The notes beneath the pieces were generated by a model. It made no database searches. It was given only the letters and a program-made list of their open reading frames with translations, and was not told the origin of the DNA. DNA of 64,000 nt. Source: Oscillospiraceae bacterium. GTDB lineage: Bacteria > Bacillota > Clostridia > Oscillospirales > Ruminococcaceae. The translations under genes were made by a program, and so were the position numbers. Within the stretch, counting starts at the first letter, position 1, and every line of letters begins with the position of its first letter. Location: positions 62,001 through 126,000 of the forward strand of contig JAEEIA010000041.1 of the NCBI GenBank assembly GCA_016281125.1, read 5' to 3'. Below are positions 17,239-26,433 of this stretch, one piece after another.

Positions 17239-19185
17239 TTAGTATTCCAGGGCAGTCGTTGCATAAACGAACAGCGCCCTGACGACGGTTTTCAGCGCTT
17301 CGTCGTCAGAATTTTTCATGACGTAGTATCCGTAGGTCAGCGGGGAAATGACAATATATTCGCGGTTGATTGTGTAATCGTCGGCAGAAACAAGCTCTGC
17401 CGGTTTGAGTCCGGTGATCTTGTGGTATCCGCCTTCCGCGTCATATTTCAGGTTCGGCAGCGAGCCTGTTCCGCCGATGTAGTCATCCGTATCGTTGATG
17501 CCGTACACGCGGAGCTCAGTCTTCGAGTTCAGCACCAGCGACAGCTTCAGGCCGTGCAGCGGCACACCGAACCCGGCAAAGCTGGCGAGCGTGACGTCCC
17601 CGATGCCCTCGACCGTGTAATCCTTGCCGCAGAAATAATTGCTTGCGGCATTGCAGTAATTAGAAAGTGCTGCTGCCAGTTTCTGCGCCTTTTCGTTGTC
17701 CGGATAATACTGCGGCGCCTGTTCAATATAGTCCTGTACGGAGAAGCTGATCGTATCGTTTTCCGCGCGGCGGAAATCACTGTTGTAAAGCCGCAGCTGC
17801 TTGCCGTCCTTATCATACAGGCGCAGGGTGATCGTGTGGCGCGCCTCCGTGGCATTGACTGGGTACACCAGCTTGACGCAGCCCTTGTAATCGCCGCTCA
17901 AAAGCTGGTTGAGGCTCGTGACGGTCACCTCACCGGGGACGCCTGACAGCACGGCTTTTTTCACCTGATCTTTCATATTGACATAGAACGTGACGCCGAT
18001 CTGATCTGCCAGTGCGAGGCTGACACCCTTGACATAGCTGCCGGGGCATTTGTATTCCTTGTAGGTCAGGTAACCCGGTTTTTCGTCTTTGCCGTCAATG
18101 CATGCATATTCCTTGTTTATATGGTTTTTGTCGTAGACAGTTCCGTTGCCGCCTTTCAGTTTGGGGCATTTTCCGAACATAGCACCAGAAGAATTGACAC
18201 TATCGGTGTTCCAAAGATCGGACACGTAGATTGTTTCCAGATTATTACTGTTATCAATTACCATATTATAAGTGCCACAGAATAAATATTTCATATTTGT
18301 AACATTGGATGTGTCAAAGCTGCTCAGATCCAATGAAGTCAGATTTTTGCAGTAGCAGAACATACTTTCCATATCCGTAACATTGGATGTGTCAAAGTTG
18401 CTCAGATCCAGCGAAGTCAAACTGTTACAGCCTTCGAACATATAGCTCATATCCGTAACATTGGATGTGTCAAAGCTGCTCAGATCCAGCGAAGTCAAAC
18501 TGTTACAGCCTTTGAACATATAGCTCATATCCGTAACATTGGATGTGTCAAAGCTGCTCAAATCCACCGAATAGAAATCGGAACCATCGAACATAGCGTA
18601 CATATTCGTCACATTGGATGTGTCAAAGCCGCTCAGATCCAGCGAAGTCAGACGATAGCAACTACGGAACATCCGGCTCATATTTTTTACATTGGATGTG
18701 TCAAAGCTGCTCAGATCCAAAGAAGTCAGATCACAGCACTCAAACATGGAGCGCATATTTGTGACATGAGATGTATCCGCTTTGGAAAGATCAATGCTGC
18801 TCAAATTATACCAATCCTGAATTTCAAAATACCAATCGCCTGGTGCCTCATATGTTTCATACCGTTCTTGTTGAAATAATTCTGAACAGTCTTCCGGTAA
18901 AATGCATCCCTCATTTGCCACAACGCTTTCGACTTTATATACAGGGATATAACCATCCATGTAAGGCTTGTACACTGGTTCGCGGTACGCGAGAATATCC
19001 TCTCTTGTCACCGCGCCGTCCAGATACAGCGTGCCGGTTTCCTCATCCAGCGTCACGCTGCCCGCCGCATGTGCCGTCAGCGGTGTGTTCAGCAGTTCCG
19101 CGCCGCCCGGCACAGCAGGCAACGCCCCGCCCAGCATCACCAGCGCCATGGCAGCAGCCGCTGCCGCCTTCAATCGTTTTTTCAT
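17239..19185 (-). CDS. secreted BspA-like DUF285 repeat protein A
   Basis: Exported surface protein, 648 aa. Signal peptide with an Ala-rich core (1-42, cleavage near AHAAG). Residues 129-307 hold seven repeats of 25-26 residues of the form LTSLDLSSFDTSNVTDMSYMF, the DUF285/BspA-like leucine-rich repeat, closed by the usual IYVSDLWNT...GGNGT...KEYA cap. The C-terminal ~260 residues (from YVKGVSLALADQIGVTFY) form a domain shared with protein B and unknown to me. No sorting signal or membrane anchor at the C-terminus. Two ATGs follow GGAGG; the second (19185) has the better 7-nt spacing, 19188 is the alternative. Such repeats often mediate adhesion (family knowledge). Confidence 0.85.
   Translation of the reverse strand: MKKRLKAAAAAAMALVMLGGALPAVPGGAELLNTPLTAHAAGSVTLDEETGTLYLDGAVTREDILAYREPVYKPYMDGYIPVYKVESVVANEGCILPEDCSELFQQERYETYEAPGDWYFEIQDWYNLSSIDLSKADTSHVTNMRSMFECCDLTSLDLSSFDTSNVKNMSRMFRSCYRLTSLDLSGFDTSNVTNMYAMFDGSDFYSVDLSSFDTSNVTDMSYMFKGCNSLTSLDLSSFDTSNVTDMSYMFEGCNSLTSLDLSNFDTSNVTDMESMFCYCKNLTSLDLSSFDTSNVTNMKYLFCGTYNMVIDNSNNLETIYVSDLWNTDSVNSSGAMFGKCPKLKGGNGTVYDKNHINKEYACIDGKDEKPGYLTYKEYKCPGSYVKGVSLALADQIGVTFYVNMKDQVKKAVLSGVPGEVTVTSLNQLLSGDYKGCVKLVYPVNATEARHTITLRLYDKDGKQLRLYNSDFRRAENDTISFSVQDYIEQAPQYYPDNEKAQKLAAALSNYCNAASNYFCGKDYTVEGIGDVTLASFAGFGVPLHGLKLSLVLNSKTELRVYGINDTDDYIGGTGSLPNLKYDAEGGYHKITGLKPAELVSADDYTINREYIVISPLTYGYYVMKNSDDEALKTVVRALFVYATTALEY
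18265..18801. repeat. 78-bp tandem repeats inside surface gene A
   Basis: About seven units with a 75-78 bp period, each carrying the minus-strand codons for DTSNVT; the near-identity of several adjacent units at DNA level suggests recent unit duplication or gene conversion. Confidence 0.85.
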
Positions 19186-19257
19186 CATAAAACCTCCTTT
19201 TCGCTTCTGCAAATCCACTTTGTAACACCGCACCCGCAGATGCGCTGTGCTGATTCT

Positions 19258-19286
19258 ATTATAACATAATCAAATCATATGCACAA
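19258..19286 (-). promoter_or_regulatory. promoter of surface gene A
   Basis: Minus strand TTGTGC (19281-19286), 17-nt spacer, TATAAT (19258-19263). The same elements and spacer occur in cassette B at 38718-38746, which supports the call. Confidence 0.75.
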
Positions 19287-19526
19287 TGGTCAAAGGTGAA
19301 CCAAGAGCATAGAAAAATGACAACAAAATTCACATATAATATAGCCACATTTGACAATACTGTGCAGATTTGCAGCATTTTGCAGCACTTTTCGCCGGTG
19401 CAGCACCATTTGTTTTTTCCTGCCTCTCAACTTGCATTTTGCGGGATTATATGTTATAAGCAGGCAGTGCCCGCATCCATTTCTGCTCCAATGTATGCAA
19501 ATTTAGAATGAAAAGCACTTCTCCCA

Positions 19527-19555
19527 TTGAAATTTACCTGATAATATGATATAAT
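19527..19555 (+). promoter_or_regulatory. outward promoter of cassette A, drives the FAD dehydrogenase
   Basis: TTGAAA (19527-19532), 17-nt spacer, TATAAT (19550-19555). The surrounding CTTCTCCCATTG...ATAATATAAG-like sequence is conserved in cassette B at 38979-39007. Confidence 0.8.
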
Positions 19556-19622
19556 AAGATAGATTTGTTTTCGATCCCTGTTAAATGAAAACGAATGAAG
19601 TCAGAAAAAAGGGGCAGAAGCT

Positions 19623-21020
19623 ATGAACCAGAGCAACAGAAATACGGACTACGATGTGCTGATTGTCGGCGCAGGACCCGGCGGCATTTTTACAGCCTAT
19701 GAGCTGTGTCAGGCAAACCGCGGCCTGCGGATTGCGGTGTTTGAATGCGGCAATCCGCTCGGCGCGCGCAAATGCCCGATTGACGGCAAAAAGGTGAAAA
19801 GCTGCATCGGATGCAGAACCTGCGCCATCATGAACGGCTTCGGCGGCGCGGGCGCATTCTCGGACGGCAAATATAACATCACGAACCAGTTCGGCGGCAC
19901 GCTGTACGAATACGTCGGCAAGCAGGAGGCGCTCTCGCTGATGCGCTATGTCGATGAAATCAATCTTGCGCACGGCGGGGCGGGGACAAAGCTGTATTCC
20001 ACCGCGAACACCGCGATCAAGAAAAAGTGCTTTGAGAACGATCTGCATCTGCTTGATGCGCAGGTGCGGCACCTCGGCACGGACAAGAATTATATTGTGC
20101 TGCAAAACCTCTTCGATGCGTTGAAGGACAAGGTCGATTTCTACTTCCGCACAGAGATTGAAACCGTTGAACGGACGGAGCACGGCTATGCCGTAACGGC
20201 AGGGGAGCAGCGCTTCACCGGAACGCGCTGCGTGATCTCGGTTGGACGCAGCGGCAGCAAGTGGATGGAAACCGTATGTGCCGCGCTGGACATCCCGACG
20301 CGCTCAAACCGCGTGGACATCGGCGTGCGCGTGGAGCTCCCGGCGGCGGTTTTCTCGCATCTGACGGACGAGCTCTATGAGAGCAAGATCGTCTACCGCA
20401 CCAAGCAGTTTGAGGATCTGGTGCGGACATTCTGCATGAATCCGCACGGTGTTGTCGTCAATGAGAACACGAACGGCATTGTGACGGTCAACGGCCACAG
20501 CTATGAGGATCCGGCACTTCACACGGACAATACGAATTTTGCGCTGCTGGTCAGCAAGCATTTCTCCGAGCCGTTCCGTGACAGCAACGGCTACGGCGAG
20601 AGCATTGCGCGCCTGTCAAATATGCTCGGCGGCGGCGTCATGGTGCAGCGCTTCGGTGACCTGATCCGCGGCCGCAGAAGCAATGCGCAGCGCATCGCGG
20701 AGAGCTTTGTCGTACCGACGCTTGCCGCACAGCCCGGCGATCTCAGCCTTGTGATCCCGAAGCGTATTCTGGACGGTATCATTGAGATGATCTATGCGCT
20801 CGATAAGATTGCCCCCGGCACCGCCAATGACGATACGCTGCTGTACGGCGTTGAGGTCAAATTCTATAACATGGAGGTCGAGATCGACAGCGATCTGCAA
20901 ACAAAATATCACGGTCTGTACGTCATCGGAGATTGCTCCGGCGTGACGCATTCGCTTTCTCATGCGTCTGCATCCGGCGTATATGTCGCACGGCATATTC
21001 TGGAACAGACTGCGGGATAA
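19623..21020 (+). CDS. FAD-dependent dehydrogenase, COG2509 type
   Basis: 465-aa flavoprotein with an N-terminal FAD loop (VGAGPGG), a cysteine cluster around CPIDGKKVKSCIGCRTC, the GFGGAGAFSDGK stretch characteristic of COG2509, and a C-terminal GDCSGVTHSLSHASASG FAD-closing motif. Substrate unknown in the family; the cysteine cluster could hold an Fe-S centre or act in redox (inference). Preceded by AAGGGGCAG and by the outward promoter of cassette A; 26 nt before a small membrane-protein gene. Confidence 0.8.
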   Translation: MNQSNRNTDYDVLIVGAGPGGIFTAYELCQANRGLRIAVFECGNPLGARKCPIDGKKVKSCIGCRTCAIMNGFGGAGAFSDGKYNITNQFGGTLYEYVGKQEALSLMRYVDEINLAHGGAGTKLYSTANTAIKKKCFENDLHLLDAQVRHLGTDKNYIVLQNLFDALKDKVDFYFRTEIETVERTEHGYAVTAGEQRFTGTRCVISVGRSGSKWMETVCAALDIPTRSNRVDIGVRVELPAAVFSHLTDELYESKIVYRTKQFEDLVRTFCMNPHGVVVNENTNGIVTVNGHSYEDPALHTDNTNFALLVSKHFSEPFRDSNGYGESIARLSNMLGGGVMVQRFGDLIRGRRSNAQRIAESFVVPTLAAQPGDLSLVIPKRILDGIIEMIYALDKIAPGTANDDTLLYGVEVKFYNMEVEIDSDLQTKYHGLYVIGDCSGVTHSLSHASASGVYVARHILEQTAG

Positions 21021-21046
21021 GCGAAAGAGATAAAAGGAGGTATTAC

Positions 21047-21529
21047 ATGAAAAAGATTGGATTACAGATGAGCGTGTTAATGGGAATCACACTGAGCTTT
21101 TTTCTGGCACTGACCGGCAATCTGCGCTCGGGGCATTTTACGGTTCCCGCATTTCTCATCAGCTTTCTTCTGAGCACGGTCATCAGCCTGCTGATCGGCA
21201 TGTTTGTCCCGATGCCGAAGCTGGAGGGGGCGGTCTGCGAAAAGCTGCAAGCTGAACCGCGCTCGATGAAAGGCAATGCAGTCACGGCACTGGTTTCGGA
21301 TCTGATCTACACACCGGTGATCACGCTGGTCATGACGCTGCTCGGGTACCGGCAGGCCGTGCAGCACGGCGCCTCGGTTTCATTCGGCGGCATGTTTCTG
21401 GTGTCGCTGCTGGTTTCGCTGGTGCTCGGCTATGTGCTGATTTTCCTGCTGAAGCCGATGTTTCTGAAGCTCGTGCTGAAAGCAAACGGCGTTGATCCGT
21501 CCAGCATGCAGGGCGGGCCGAAAGATTAA
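21047..21529 (+). CDS. small four-helix membrane protein
   Basis: 160-aa integral membrane protein with four hydrophobic segments (about 5-25, 30-50, 80-105, 112-138) and a short charged loop containing MPKLEGAVCEKL. It vaguely recalls DUF2798-type proteins; I do not recognise it firmly. Start at the ATG at 21047, AAAGGAGG 7 nt upstream. Likely co-transcribed with the FAD dehydrogenase and followed by a terminator. Confidence 0.7.
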   Translation: MKKIGLQMSVLMGITLSFFLALTGNLRSGHFTVPAFLISFLLSTVISLLIGMFVPMPKLEGAVCEKLQAEPRSMKGNAVTALVSDLIYTPVITLVMTLLGYRQAVQHGASVSFGGMFLVSLLVSLVLGYVLIFLLKPMFLKLVLKANGVDPSSMQGGPKD

Positions 21530-21532
21530 CGG

Positions 21533-21564
21533 AAAGCCCGGAGGCGTATGCTTCCGGGCTTTTG
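21533..21564 (+). terminator. terminator
   Basis: AAAGCCCGGA with TCCGGGCTTT around a 10-nt loop, then T residues, directly after the membrane-protein stop codon. Confidence 0.85.
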
Positions 21565-21686
21565 TACGAATGCTCTGGCGGAATGTAAGCGGTTCGCGGT
21601 AAATCGGAATGGCTGCACGATCTCATTTTTGTGCAGGCTGCCTAAAACAGTCTGCGATATACAGACAATTTCGCTGAAATGCCGTC

Positions 21687-21715
21687 TTGCATTTTCGTAC
21701 AAATTGGAATATAAT
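21687..21715 (+). promoter_or_regulatory. promoter of the xpt-importer operon
   Basis: TTGCAT (21687-21692), 17-nt spacer, TATAAT (21710-21715). Confidence 0.75.
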
Positions 21716-21738
21716 AATTATAGTATTAGCACCGGAAT

Positions 21739-21777
21739 CAGACCATTGAGCGCTCGTTTTCAATCGTCTGCTTTTTT
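21739..21777 (+). promoter_or_regulatory. terminator-like hairpin in the xpt leader
   Basis: CAGACCATTGA (21739-21749) pairs with TCAATCGTCTG (21760-21770), one C-C mismatch, followed by six T. It begins about 17 nt after the likely transcription start and ends 27 nt before the xpt start codon, so it looks like an attenuator. The leader is too short for a guanine riboswitch. Confidence 0.65.
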
Positions 21778-21803
21778 ATTGTTGGGAAAAGGAGTGTGAA
21801 GCT

Positions 21804-22379
21804 GTGAAGATCCTGGAAGACAAGATCCTTGCGGAGGGCAGAATTCTGCCCGGCCCCGTGCTGAAAGTATCGTCATTTCTGAATCATCAGATGGACGCCG
21901 ACCTGATTATGGAGCTCGGAAAGGAGCTTGCAGACCGTTTCCGCGCAGACGGCGTGACGAAGATCCTGACGATCGAATCCTCGGGCATTGCGATTGCGGT
22001 TGCAGTCGGCGCGGCACTGCATGTTCCGGTGCTGTTCGCAAAAAAACACCGTACCAGCAATGTTTCCGGCGTTCTGTATCAGACGCTTGTTCACTCCTAT
22101 ACGCACGGCACGGATTATACGGTCGTCGTTGAACGGGAGTATCTGAAAGCGGATGACCGTGTGCTGATTATCGACGATTTCCTTGCGAACGGCAAAGCGG
22201 TCGAGGGACTGCTGGATCTGTCGGCGCAGGCGGGCGCGGCAGTTGTCGGTGCGGGCATCGTGATTGAAAAGGGATTTCAGGACGGCGGCGCACAGCTGCG
22301 CGCGTCCGGGCTCAGAGTCGAATCGCTTGCGATTGTGGACAGTATGGATGAAAACGGAATTGTGTTCCGGGAAAGCTGA
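21804..22379 (+). CDS. xpt: xanthine phosphoribosyltransferase
   Basis: Purine salvage: xanthine (and guanine) plus PRPP to the nucleotide. 191 aa; PRPP-binding motif VLIIDDFLANGKA at about 118-130 and the MDADLIMELGKE N-terminal region match Xpt. Starts with GTG, GGAG 9 nt upstream. First gene of an operon with a BMP-type ABC importer, which suggests uptake of purine nucleosides or bases feeding this enzyme. Confidence 0.93.
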   Translation: MKILEDKILAEGRILPGPVLKVSSFLNHQMDADLIMELGKELADRFRADGVTKILTIESSGIAIAVAVGAALHVPVLFAKKHRTSNVSGVLYQTLVHSYTHGTDYTVVVEREYLKADDRVLIIDDFLANGKAVEGLLDLSAQAGAAVVGAGIVIEKGFQDGGAQLRASGLRVESLAIVDSMDENGIVFRES

Positions 22380-22434
22380 ATAATATCCGGGTTCCGGATA
22401 TCAAATAATTTGCTGAATGCAAAGGAGAAGGATT

Positions 22435-23667
22435 ATGAAACAGAATCTGATTCGTTTGACGTCTGCGGTGCTTGCAGGCTCGCTGTGCATGGGACTGGCC
22501 GCCTGCGGCGAACCCGGTACCGGTTCCGGCGGGGACGCAAAGGAAGGCAAGAAATCCGTCAAGGTCGGCCTGATCTGCCTGCACGATGAGAACTCCACCT
22601 ACGACCTCAACTTCCTCAACGGACTGAATGAGGCGAAAAAGGCACTCGGACTTTCCGACGATCAGGTCATCATCAAAAAGAATATTCCGGAGTCTAACGA
22701 GTGCAAGGAGGCTGCGGTTGATCTGGCAGACAGAGGCTGCGACATCATCTTCGCGGATTCCTTCGGCCATGAGCCGTATCTGCTCGAAGCGGCCGAGGCC
22801 TATCCGGATGTGCAGTTCTGCCACGCGACCGGCACCCTGGCGCATACCGAAAAGCGGGACAATTTCCACGATGCGTTCGCTTCGATCTATGAGGGCAGAT
22901 ATCTTGCGGGCATTGCAGCAGGCCTGAAGCTCAATGAGATGATCGACGACGGCAAGATCAAGCCGGAGGAAGCGGTCATGGGCTATGTCGGCGCTTATAC
23001 CTACGCAGAGGTGATTTCGGGTTATACCTCGTTCTATCTCGGTGCAAAATCCGTCTGCCCGAGCACGACGATGAAGGTGCAGTTCACCGGCTCCTGGTAC
23101 GATGAAACCGCGGAAAAGGAAGCCGCGACCAAACTGATCAGCGAGAACTGTGTGCTGATTTCGCAGCACGCGGACTCCATGGGTGCACCGACTGCCTGCG
23201 AGAACGGTCGTGTCCCGAACATCTCCTACAACGGCTCCACAAAGGATGCCTGCCCGAATACCTTTATTGTTTCCTCGCGCATTGACTGGATGCCGTATTA
23301 TGTATATGCAATTCAGTGCGTGCAGAACGGCGAGCAGATCAAGACCGACTGGGTCGGCGATCTGAGCACCGGTTCCGTCCGGCTGACTGAGGTCAATGAG
23401 CAGGCAGCCGCAGCGGGCACACAGGCAGCCATTGATGAGGCGGCGGCCAAGCTCAAGAGCGGCGAGCTGCATGTCTTTGATACGTCGGCCTTTACGGTGG
23501 AGGGCAAGATGCTGACCTCCTATGAGGCGGACGTGGACACCGATGCGGAATACAAGCCGGACACCGAGGTCATCAAGGACGGCTACTTCCATGAATCGGA
23601 ATACCGTTCGGCGCCGTACTTCGATATCAAGATCGACGGCATCGAGCAGCTGAACACCATGTTCTGA
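22435..23667 (+). CDS. BMP-family substrate-binding lipoprotein
   Basis: 410-aa exported lipoprotein; lipobox LAAC at the end of the signal sequence, Gly/Ser-rich spacer, then the BMP (PnrA/TmpC) fold with GRYLAGIAAGLKL and VMGYVGAYTYAEVISGY blocks. Members bind purine nucleosides. Start at the ATG at 22435 (AAAGGAGAAGG). Followed by a stem-loop and by the ATPase and two permease genes of the same importer. Confidence 0.9.
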   Translation: MKQNLIRLTSAVLAGSLCMGLAACGEPGTGSGGDAKEGKKSVKVGLICLHDENSTYDLNFLNGLNEAKKALGLSDDQVIIKKNIPESNECKEAAVDLADRGCDIIFADSFGHEPYLLEAAEAYPDVQFCHATGTLAHTEKRDNFHDAFASIYEGRYLAGIAAGLKLNEMIDDGKIKPEEAVMGYVGAYTYAEVISGYTSFYLGAKSVCPSTTMKVQFTGSWYDETAEKEAATKLISENCVLISQHADSMGAPTACENGRVPNISYNGSTKDACPNTFIVSSRIDWMPYYVYAIQCVQNGEQIKTDWVGDLSTGSVRLTEVNEQAAAAGTQAAIDEAAAKLKSGELHVFDTSAFTVEGKMLTSYEADVDTDAEYKPDTEVIKDGYFHESEYRSAPYFDIKIDGIEQLNTMF

Positions 23668-23684
23668 TCGCGTTACGATTTCTC

Positions 23685-23711
23685 AGGCGGGGCACCCAAA
23701 CTGTCCCGCCT
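23685..23711 (+). other. stem-loop after the binding-protein gene
   Basis: AGGCGGG with CCCGCCT around a 13-nt loop, no T-run. Such hairpins between binding-protein and ATPase genes commonly stabilise the upstream message or attenuate transcription. Confidence 0.55.
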
Positions 23712-23768
23712 GCCGTGTTTTCGCAGAAGCTCCGAAACCGGCGCTGACGCGCCGTGAAAGGAATACAC

Positions 23769-25346
23769 ATGAGCAAAGCAGTCAAACAGTCAGAGAAGGT
23801 GCCGGCCATCCGGCTTCAGAATATCACCAAGCGGTTCGGGACGGTCGTTGCGAACGACAATGTTTCGCTGTCCGTCGAGCACGGGCAGATTCTCTCGATT
23901 CTCGGAGAGAACGGCAGCGGAAAGACCACGCTGATGAATATGATCGCGGGCATTTACTTCCCGGATCACGGCCGGATTTTTGTGGACGGACAGGAGGTCG
24001 TGATCCGTTCCCCGAAGGATGCGTTCCGATACGGCATCGGCATGATCCATCAGCATTTCAAGCTGGTGGATGTGTTCTCTGCAACCGAAAACATTGTTCT
24101 GGGTCTGGACAGCGAGCCGAAATTCAGCCTGAAGCAGTCCGCCAGAAAGATCATGGAAATTGCCATTCAGTACGGCTTTGACATTGATCCGGACAAGAAG
24201 ATCTATGAGATGTCTGTTTCCGAAAAGCAGACCGTTGAGATCCTGAAGGTGCTGTACCGCGGCGCGGACATTCTGATTCTGGATGAGCCGACCGCCGTGC
24301 TGACGCCGCAGGAAACCGAAAAGCTCTTTGCAGTGCTCCGGAGAATGCGCGACAGCGGCAAAGCGATTATCATTATCACGCACAAACTGCATGAGGTGCT
24401 TTCGCTTTCCGATCAGGTCGCGGTGCTCTGCAAGGGCAGATATGCCGGAACGGTCAATACCGCGGAAACCAATGAGAGCAGGCTGACCGAGATGATGGTC
24501 GGAAAGAAGGTCACGCTGAACATTGCACGCTCTGAGCCGAAGGATCCGGTGGACAGACTGATTGTGGAGGGCATTTCCTGCAAAAACCGCGAGGGCACGG
24601 AGCTGCTGCATGACATCAGCTTTACTGCGCGTGCGGGCGAGATTCTCGGCATTGCGGGCATTGCGGGCAGCGGACAGCGCGAGCTGCTGGAAGCAATCGC
24701 GGGCTTGCAGCATGTGAACGGCAAAATTCTCTACCGCAACCCCAAGACCGGGCAGACAGACGATCTCCGTGACAAGACGCCTGTGCAGATCCGAGAGCTC
24801 GGCGTGCGGCTGTCGTTTGTGCCGGAGGATCGCCTCGGCATGGGACTGGTCGGCAATATGGACATTGTGGATAACATCATGCTCCGCAGCTACAAAAAGG
24901 GCAGGGGCTTTTTCCTGGAGCGCAAGAGCCCGCGCTCTCTGGCGGAAAAGATCATCAACGATCTGGAGGTTGTGACGCCGGGCGCGAATACGCCGGTGCG
25001 GCGGCTTTCGGGCGGCAATGTGCAGAAGGTGCTGGTCGGCCGTGAGATTGCCGCATCCCCGACGGTGCTCATGGCTGCATATCCGGTGCGCGGTCTGGAC
25101 ATCAACGCCTCATTCACGATCTATAACCTGCTGAATCAGCAGAAGGAAAACGGCGTGGCGGTCATCTTTGTCGGTGAGGATCTGGACGTGCTGCTGGAGC
25201 TCTCCGACCGCATCATGGTCATCAGCTCTGGACGCATTGCAGGAACGGTCGATGCGCGTACTGCGACAAAAGAGGAAATCGGCCTGCTGATGACAAAGAA
25301 TGCCGTACAGGAGGGAGGTGCAGCAGATGGCGCAGCAAACGCATAA
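23769..25346 (+). CDS. BMP-type ABC importer, double ATPase subunit
   Basis: 525-aa protein with two nucleotide-binding domains. NBD1 is complete: GENGSGKTT, Walker B LILDEPTAVL, signature replaced by MSVSEKQ. NBD2 has a degenerate Walker A (GIAGSGQRE), signature LSGGNVQK and AAYPVRGLD instead of a DEP-type Walker B; similar degeneration is usual in this nucleoside/sugar subfamily (YufO/NupA, RbsA-like). Start at the ATG at 23769 with AAAGGA upstream; the permease gene overlaps its end by 20 nt. Confidence 0.92.
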   Translation: MSKAVKQSEKVPAIRLQNITKRFGTVVANDNVSLSVEHGQILSILGENGSGKTTLMNMIAGIYFPDHGRIFVDGQEVVIRSPKDAFRYGIGMIHQHFKLVDVFSATENIVLGLDSEPKFSLKQSARKIMEIAIQYGFDIDPDKKIYEMSVSEKQTVEILKVLYRGADILILDEPTAVLTPQETEKLFAVLRRMRDSGKAIIIITHKLHEVLSLSDQVAVLCKGRYAGTVNTAETNESRLTEMMVGKKVTLNIARSEPKDPVDRLIVEGISCKNREGTELLHDISFTARAGEILGIAGIAGSGQRELLEAIAGLQHVNGKILYRNPKTGQTDDLRDKTPVQIRELGVRLSFVPEDRLGMGLVGNMDIVDNIMLRSYKKGRGFFLERKSPRSLAEKIINDLEVVTPGANTPVRRLSGGNVQKVLVGREIAASPTVLMAAYPVRGLDINASFTIYNLLNQQKENGVAVIFVGEDLDVLLELSDRIMVISSGRIAGTVDARTATKEEIGLLMTKNAVQEGGAADGAANA

Positions 25347-26433
25347 GACAAAGGAACCGCTGTTCCACATTGCCAAGCGTGACGCGATTGTCTGGTGGAA
25401 GGCCTGGGGCATCCGCATTGCCGCGATTCTGCTTGCACTGGTCGTCAGCGGTCTGGTATCCTTCCTGCTCACCGGTGAAAACCCGCTTCGCATTTATGTA
25501 ACAATGCTGGACGGCGCCTTCGGAACCAAACGGCGCATCTGGGGTATGCTGCAAAACCTTGCGATGCTGCTCTGTGTATCCGTTGCGGTGACGCCCGCAT
25601 TCAAAATGCGCTTCTGGAATATCGGCGCGGAGGGGCAGGTGCTGGTCGGCGGTCTTGCATCCGCAGCGTGCATGATCCTGCTGGGCGACAAGCTGCCGAA
25701 TGCGCTGCTGCTGCTTGTGATTCTTGCCGCGAGTGTGCTGGCGGGTGCGCTCTGGGCGTTGATTCCGGCAGTGTTCCGCGCAAAATGGATGACAAATGAA
25801 ACGCTTTTTACGCTGATGATGAATTATATCGCAATTCAGCTGGTGTCGTTCTTTGTGTATAAATGGTCGGTGCCGAAGGGCTCCGGTCAGGTCGGCGTCA
25901 TCAACCGCGCAACCCATGCGGGCTGGATGCCGGTCATCGGAAAATACGATTATCTGCTGAATATTCTGATTGTTGCGGCGATTACACTGTTCATGTATAT
26001 CTATCTGAAATACAGCAAGCACGGCTATGAAATCGCGGTTGTCGGAGAGAGTGAGAATACCGCGCGCTATATCGGCATTCCGGTGAAAAAGGTTATCATC
26101 CGCACGATGCTGATTTCCGGTGCGATCTGCGGACTGGCGGGCATGCTGCTGGTTTCCGGCACGGATCACACGATCTCGCGCGATACTGCCGCGGGCAGAG
26201 GCTTTACGGCGATTATGGTTTCGTGGATGGCGAAATTCAATCCGGTGTTCATGGTGCTGACCGCATTTCTGATTGCGTTTCTGGAAAAGGGCGCGACGGA
26301 GGTTTCGACGGCATTCGGCCTGAACGAATCCTTCTCCGATATCATCACCGGCATCATCATTTTCTTTATCATCGGCTGTGAATTCTTCATTCAGTATACC
26401 GTGAAATTCCGGGAAAAGGAGGCGGCGAAATGA
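25327..26433 (+). CDS. BMP-type ABC importer, permease 1
   Basis: 368-aa polytopic membrane protein of the BPD_transp_2 class (YufP/NupB-like), with about eight to ten helices and the ENTARYIGIPVKKVI cytoplasmic loop that contacts the ATPase. Starts inside the ATPase gene behind GGAGGGAGG; its stop overlaps the next start (ATGA). Confidence 0.9.
   Translation: MAQQTHKTKEPLFHIAKRDAIVWWKAWGIRIAAILLALVVSGLVSFLLTGENPLRIYVTMLDGAFGTKRRIWGMLQNLAMLLCVSVAVTPAFKMRFWNIGAEGQVLVGGLASAACMILLGDKLPNALLLLVILAASVLAGALWALIPAVFRAKWMTNETLFTLMMNYIAIQLVSFFVYKWSVPKGSGQVGVINRATHAGWMPVIGKYDYLLNILIVAAITLFMYIYLKYSKHGYEIAVVGESENTARYIGIPVKKVIIRTMLISGAICGLAGMLLVSGTDHTISRDTAAGRGFTAIMVSWMAKFNPVFMVLTAFLIAFLEKGATEVSTAFGLNESFSDIITGIIIFFIIGCEFFIQYTVKFREKEAAK

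Larger units (their letters stand above)
19186..19565. repeat. right flank of cassette A (homologous to 38646-39012)
   Basis: Aligns along its length with 38646-39012: ribosome site, GCACCCGCAGATGCGCTG, the minus-strand promoter, an A/T-rich middle, a GGCAGTGCCCGC motif near 19464-19475 and the outward plus-strand promoter. Similarity fades after the outward -10 box. Confidence 0.8.

Noticed and set aside
18265-18801. Possible CRISPR array
   Set aside because: The 75-78 bp periodicity is in frame and encodes DUF285 repeats; there are no unique spacers between short identical repeats.
16981-19565. Insertion sequence or transposon for cassette A
   Set aside because: No transposase or integrase gene and no clear target-site duplication were found; kept only as a duplicated cassette.
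21565-21803. Guanine riboswitch upstream of xpt
   Set aside because: None of the conserved purine-aptamer loop sequences is present and the promoter lies too close to the hairpin.
23754-25346. ATPase second domain as a broken gene because it lacks a normal Walker B
   Set aside because: Such degeneration of the second nucleotide-binding domain is usual in this importer subfamily.
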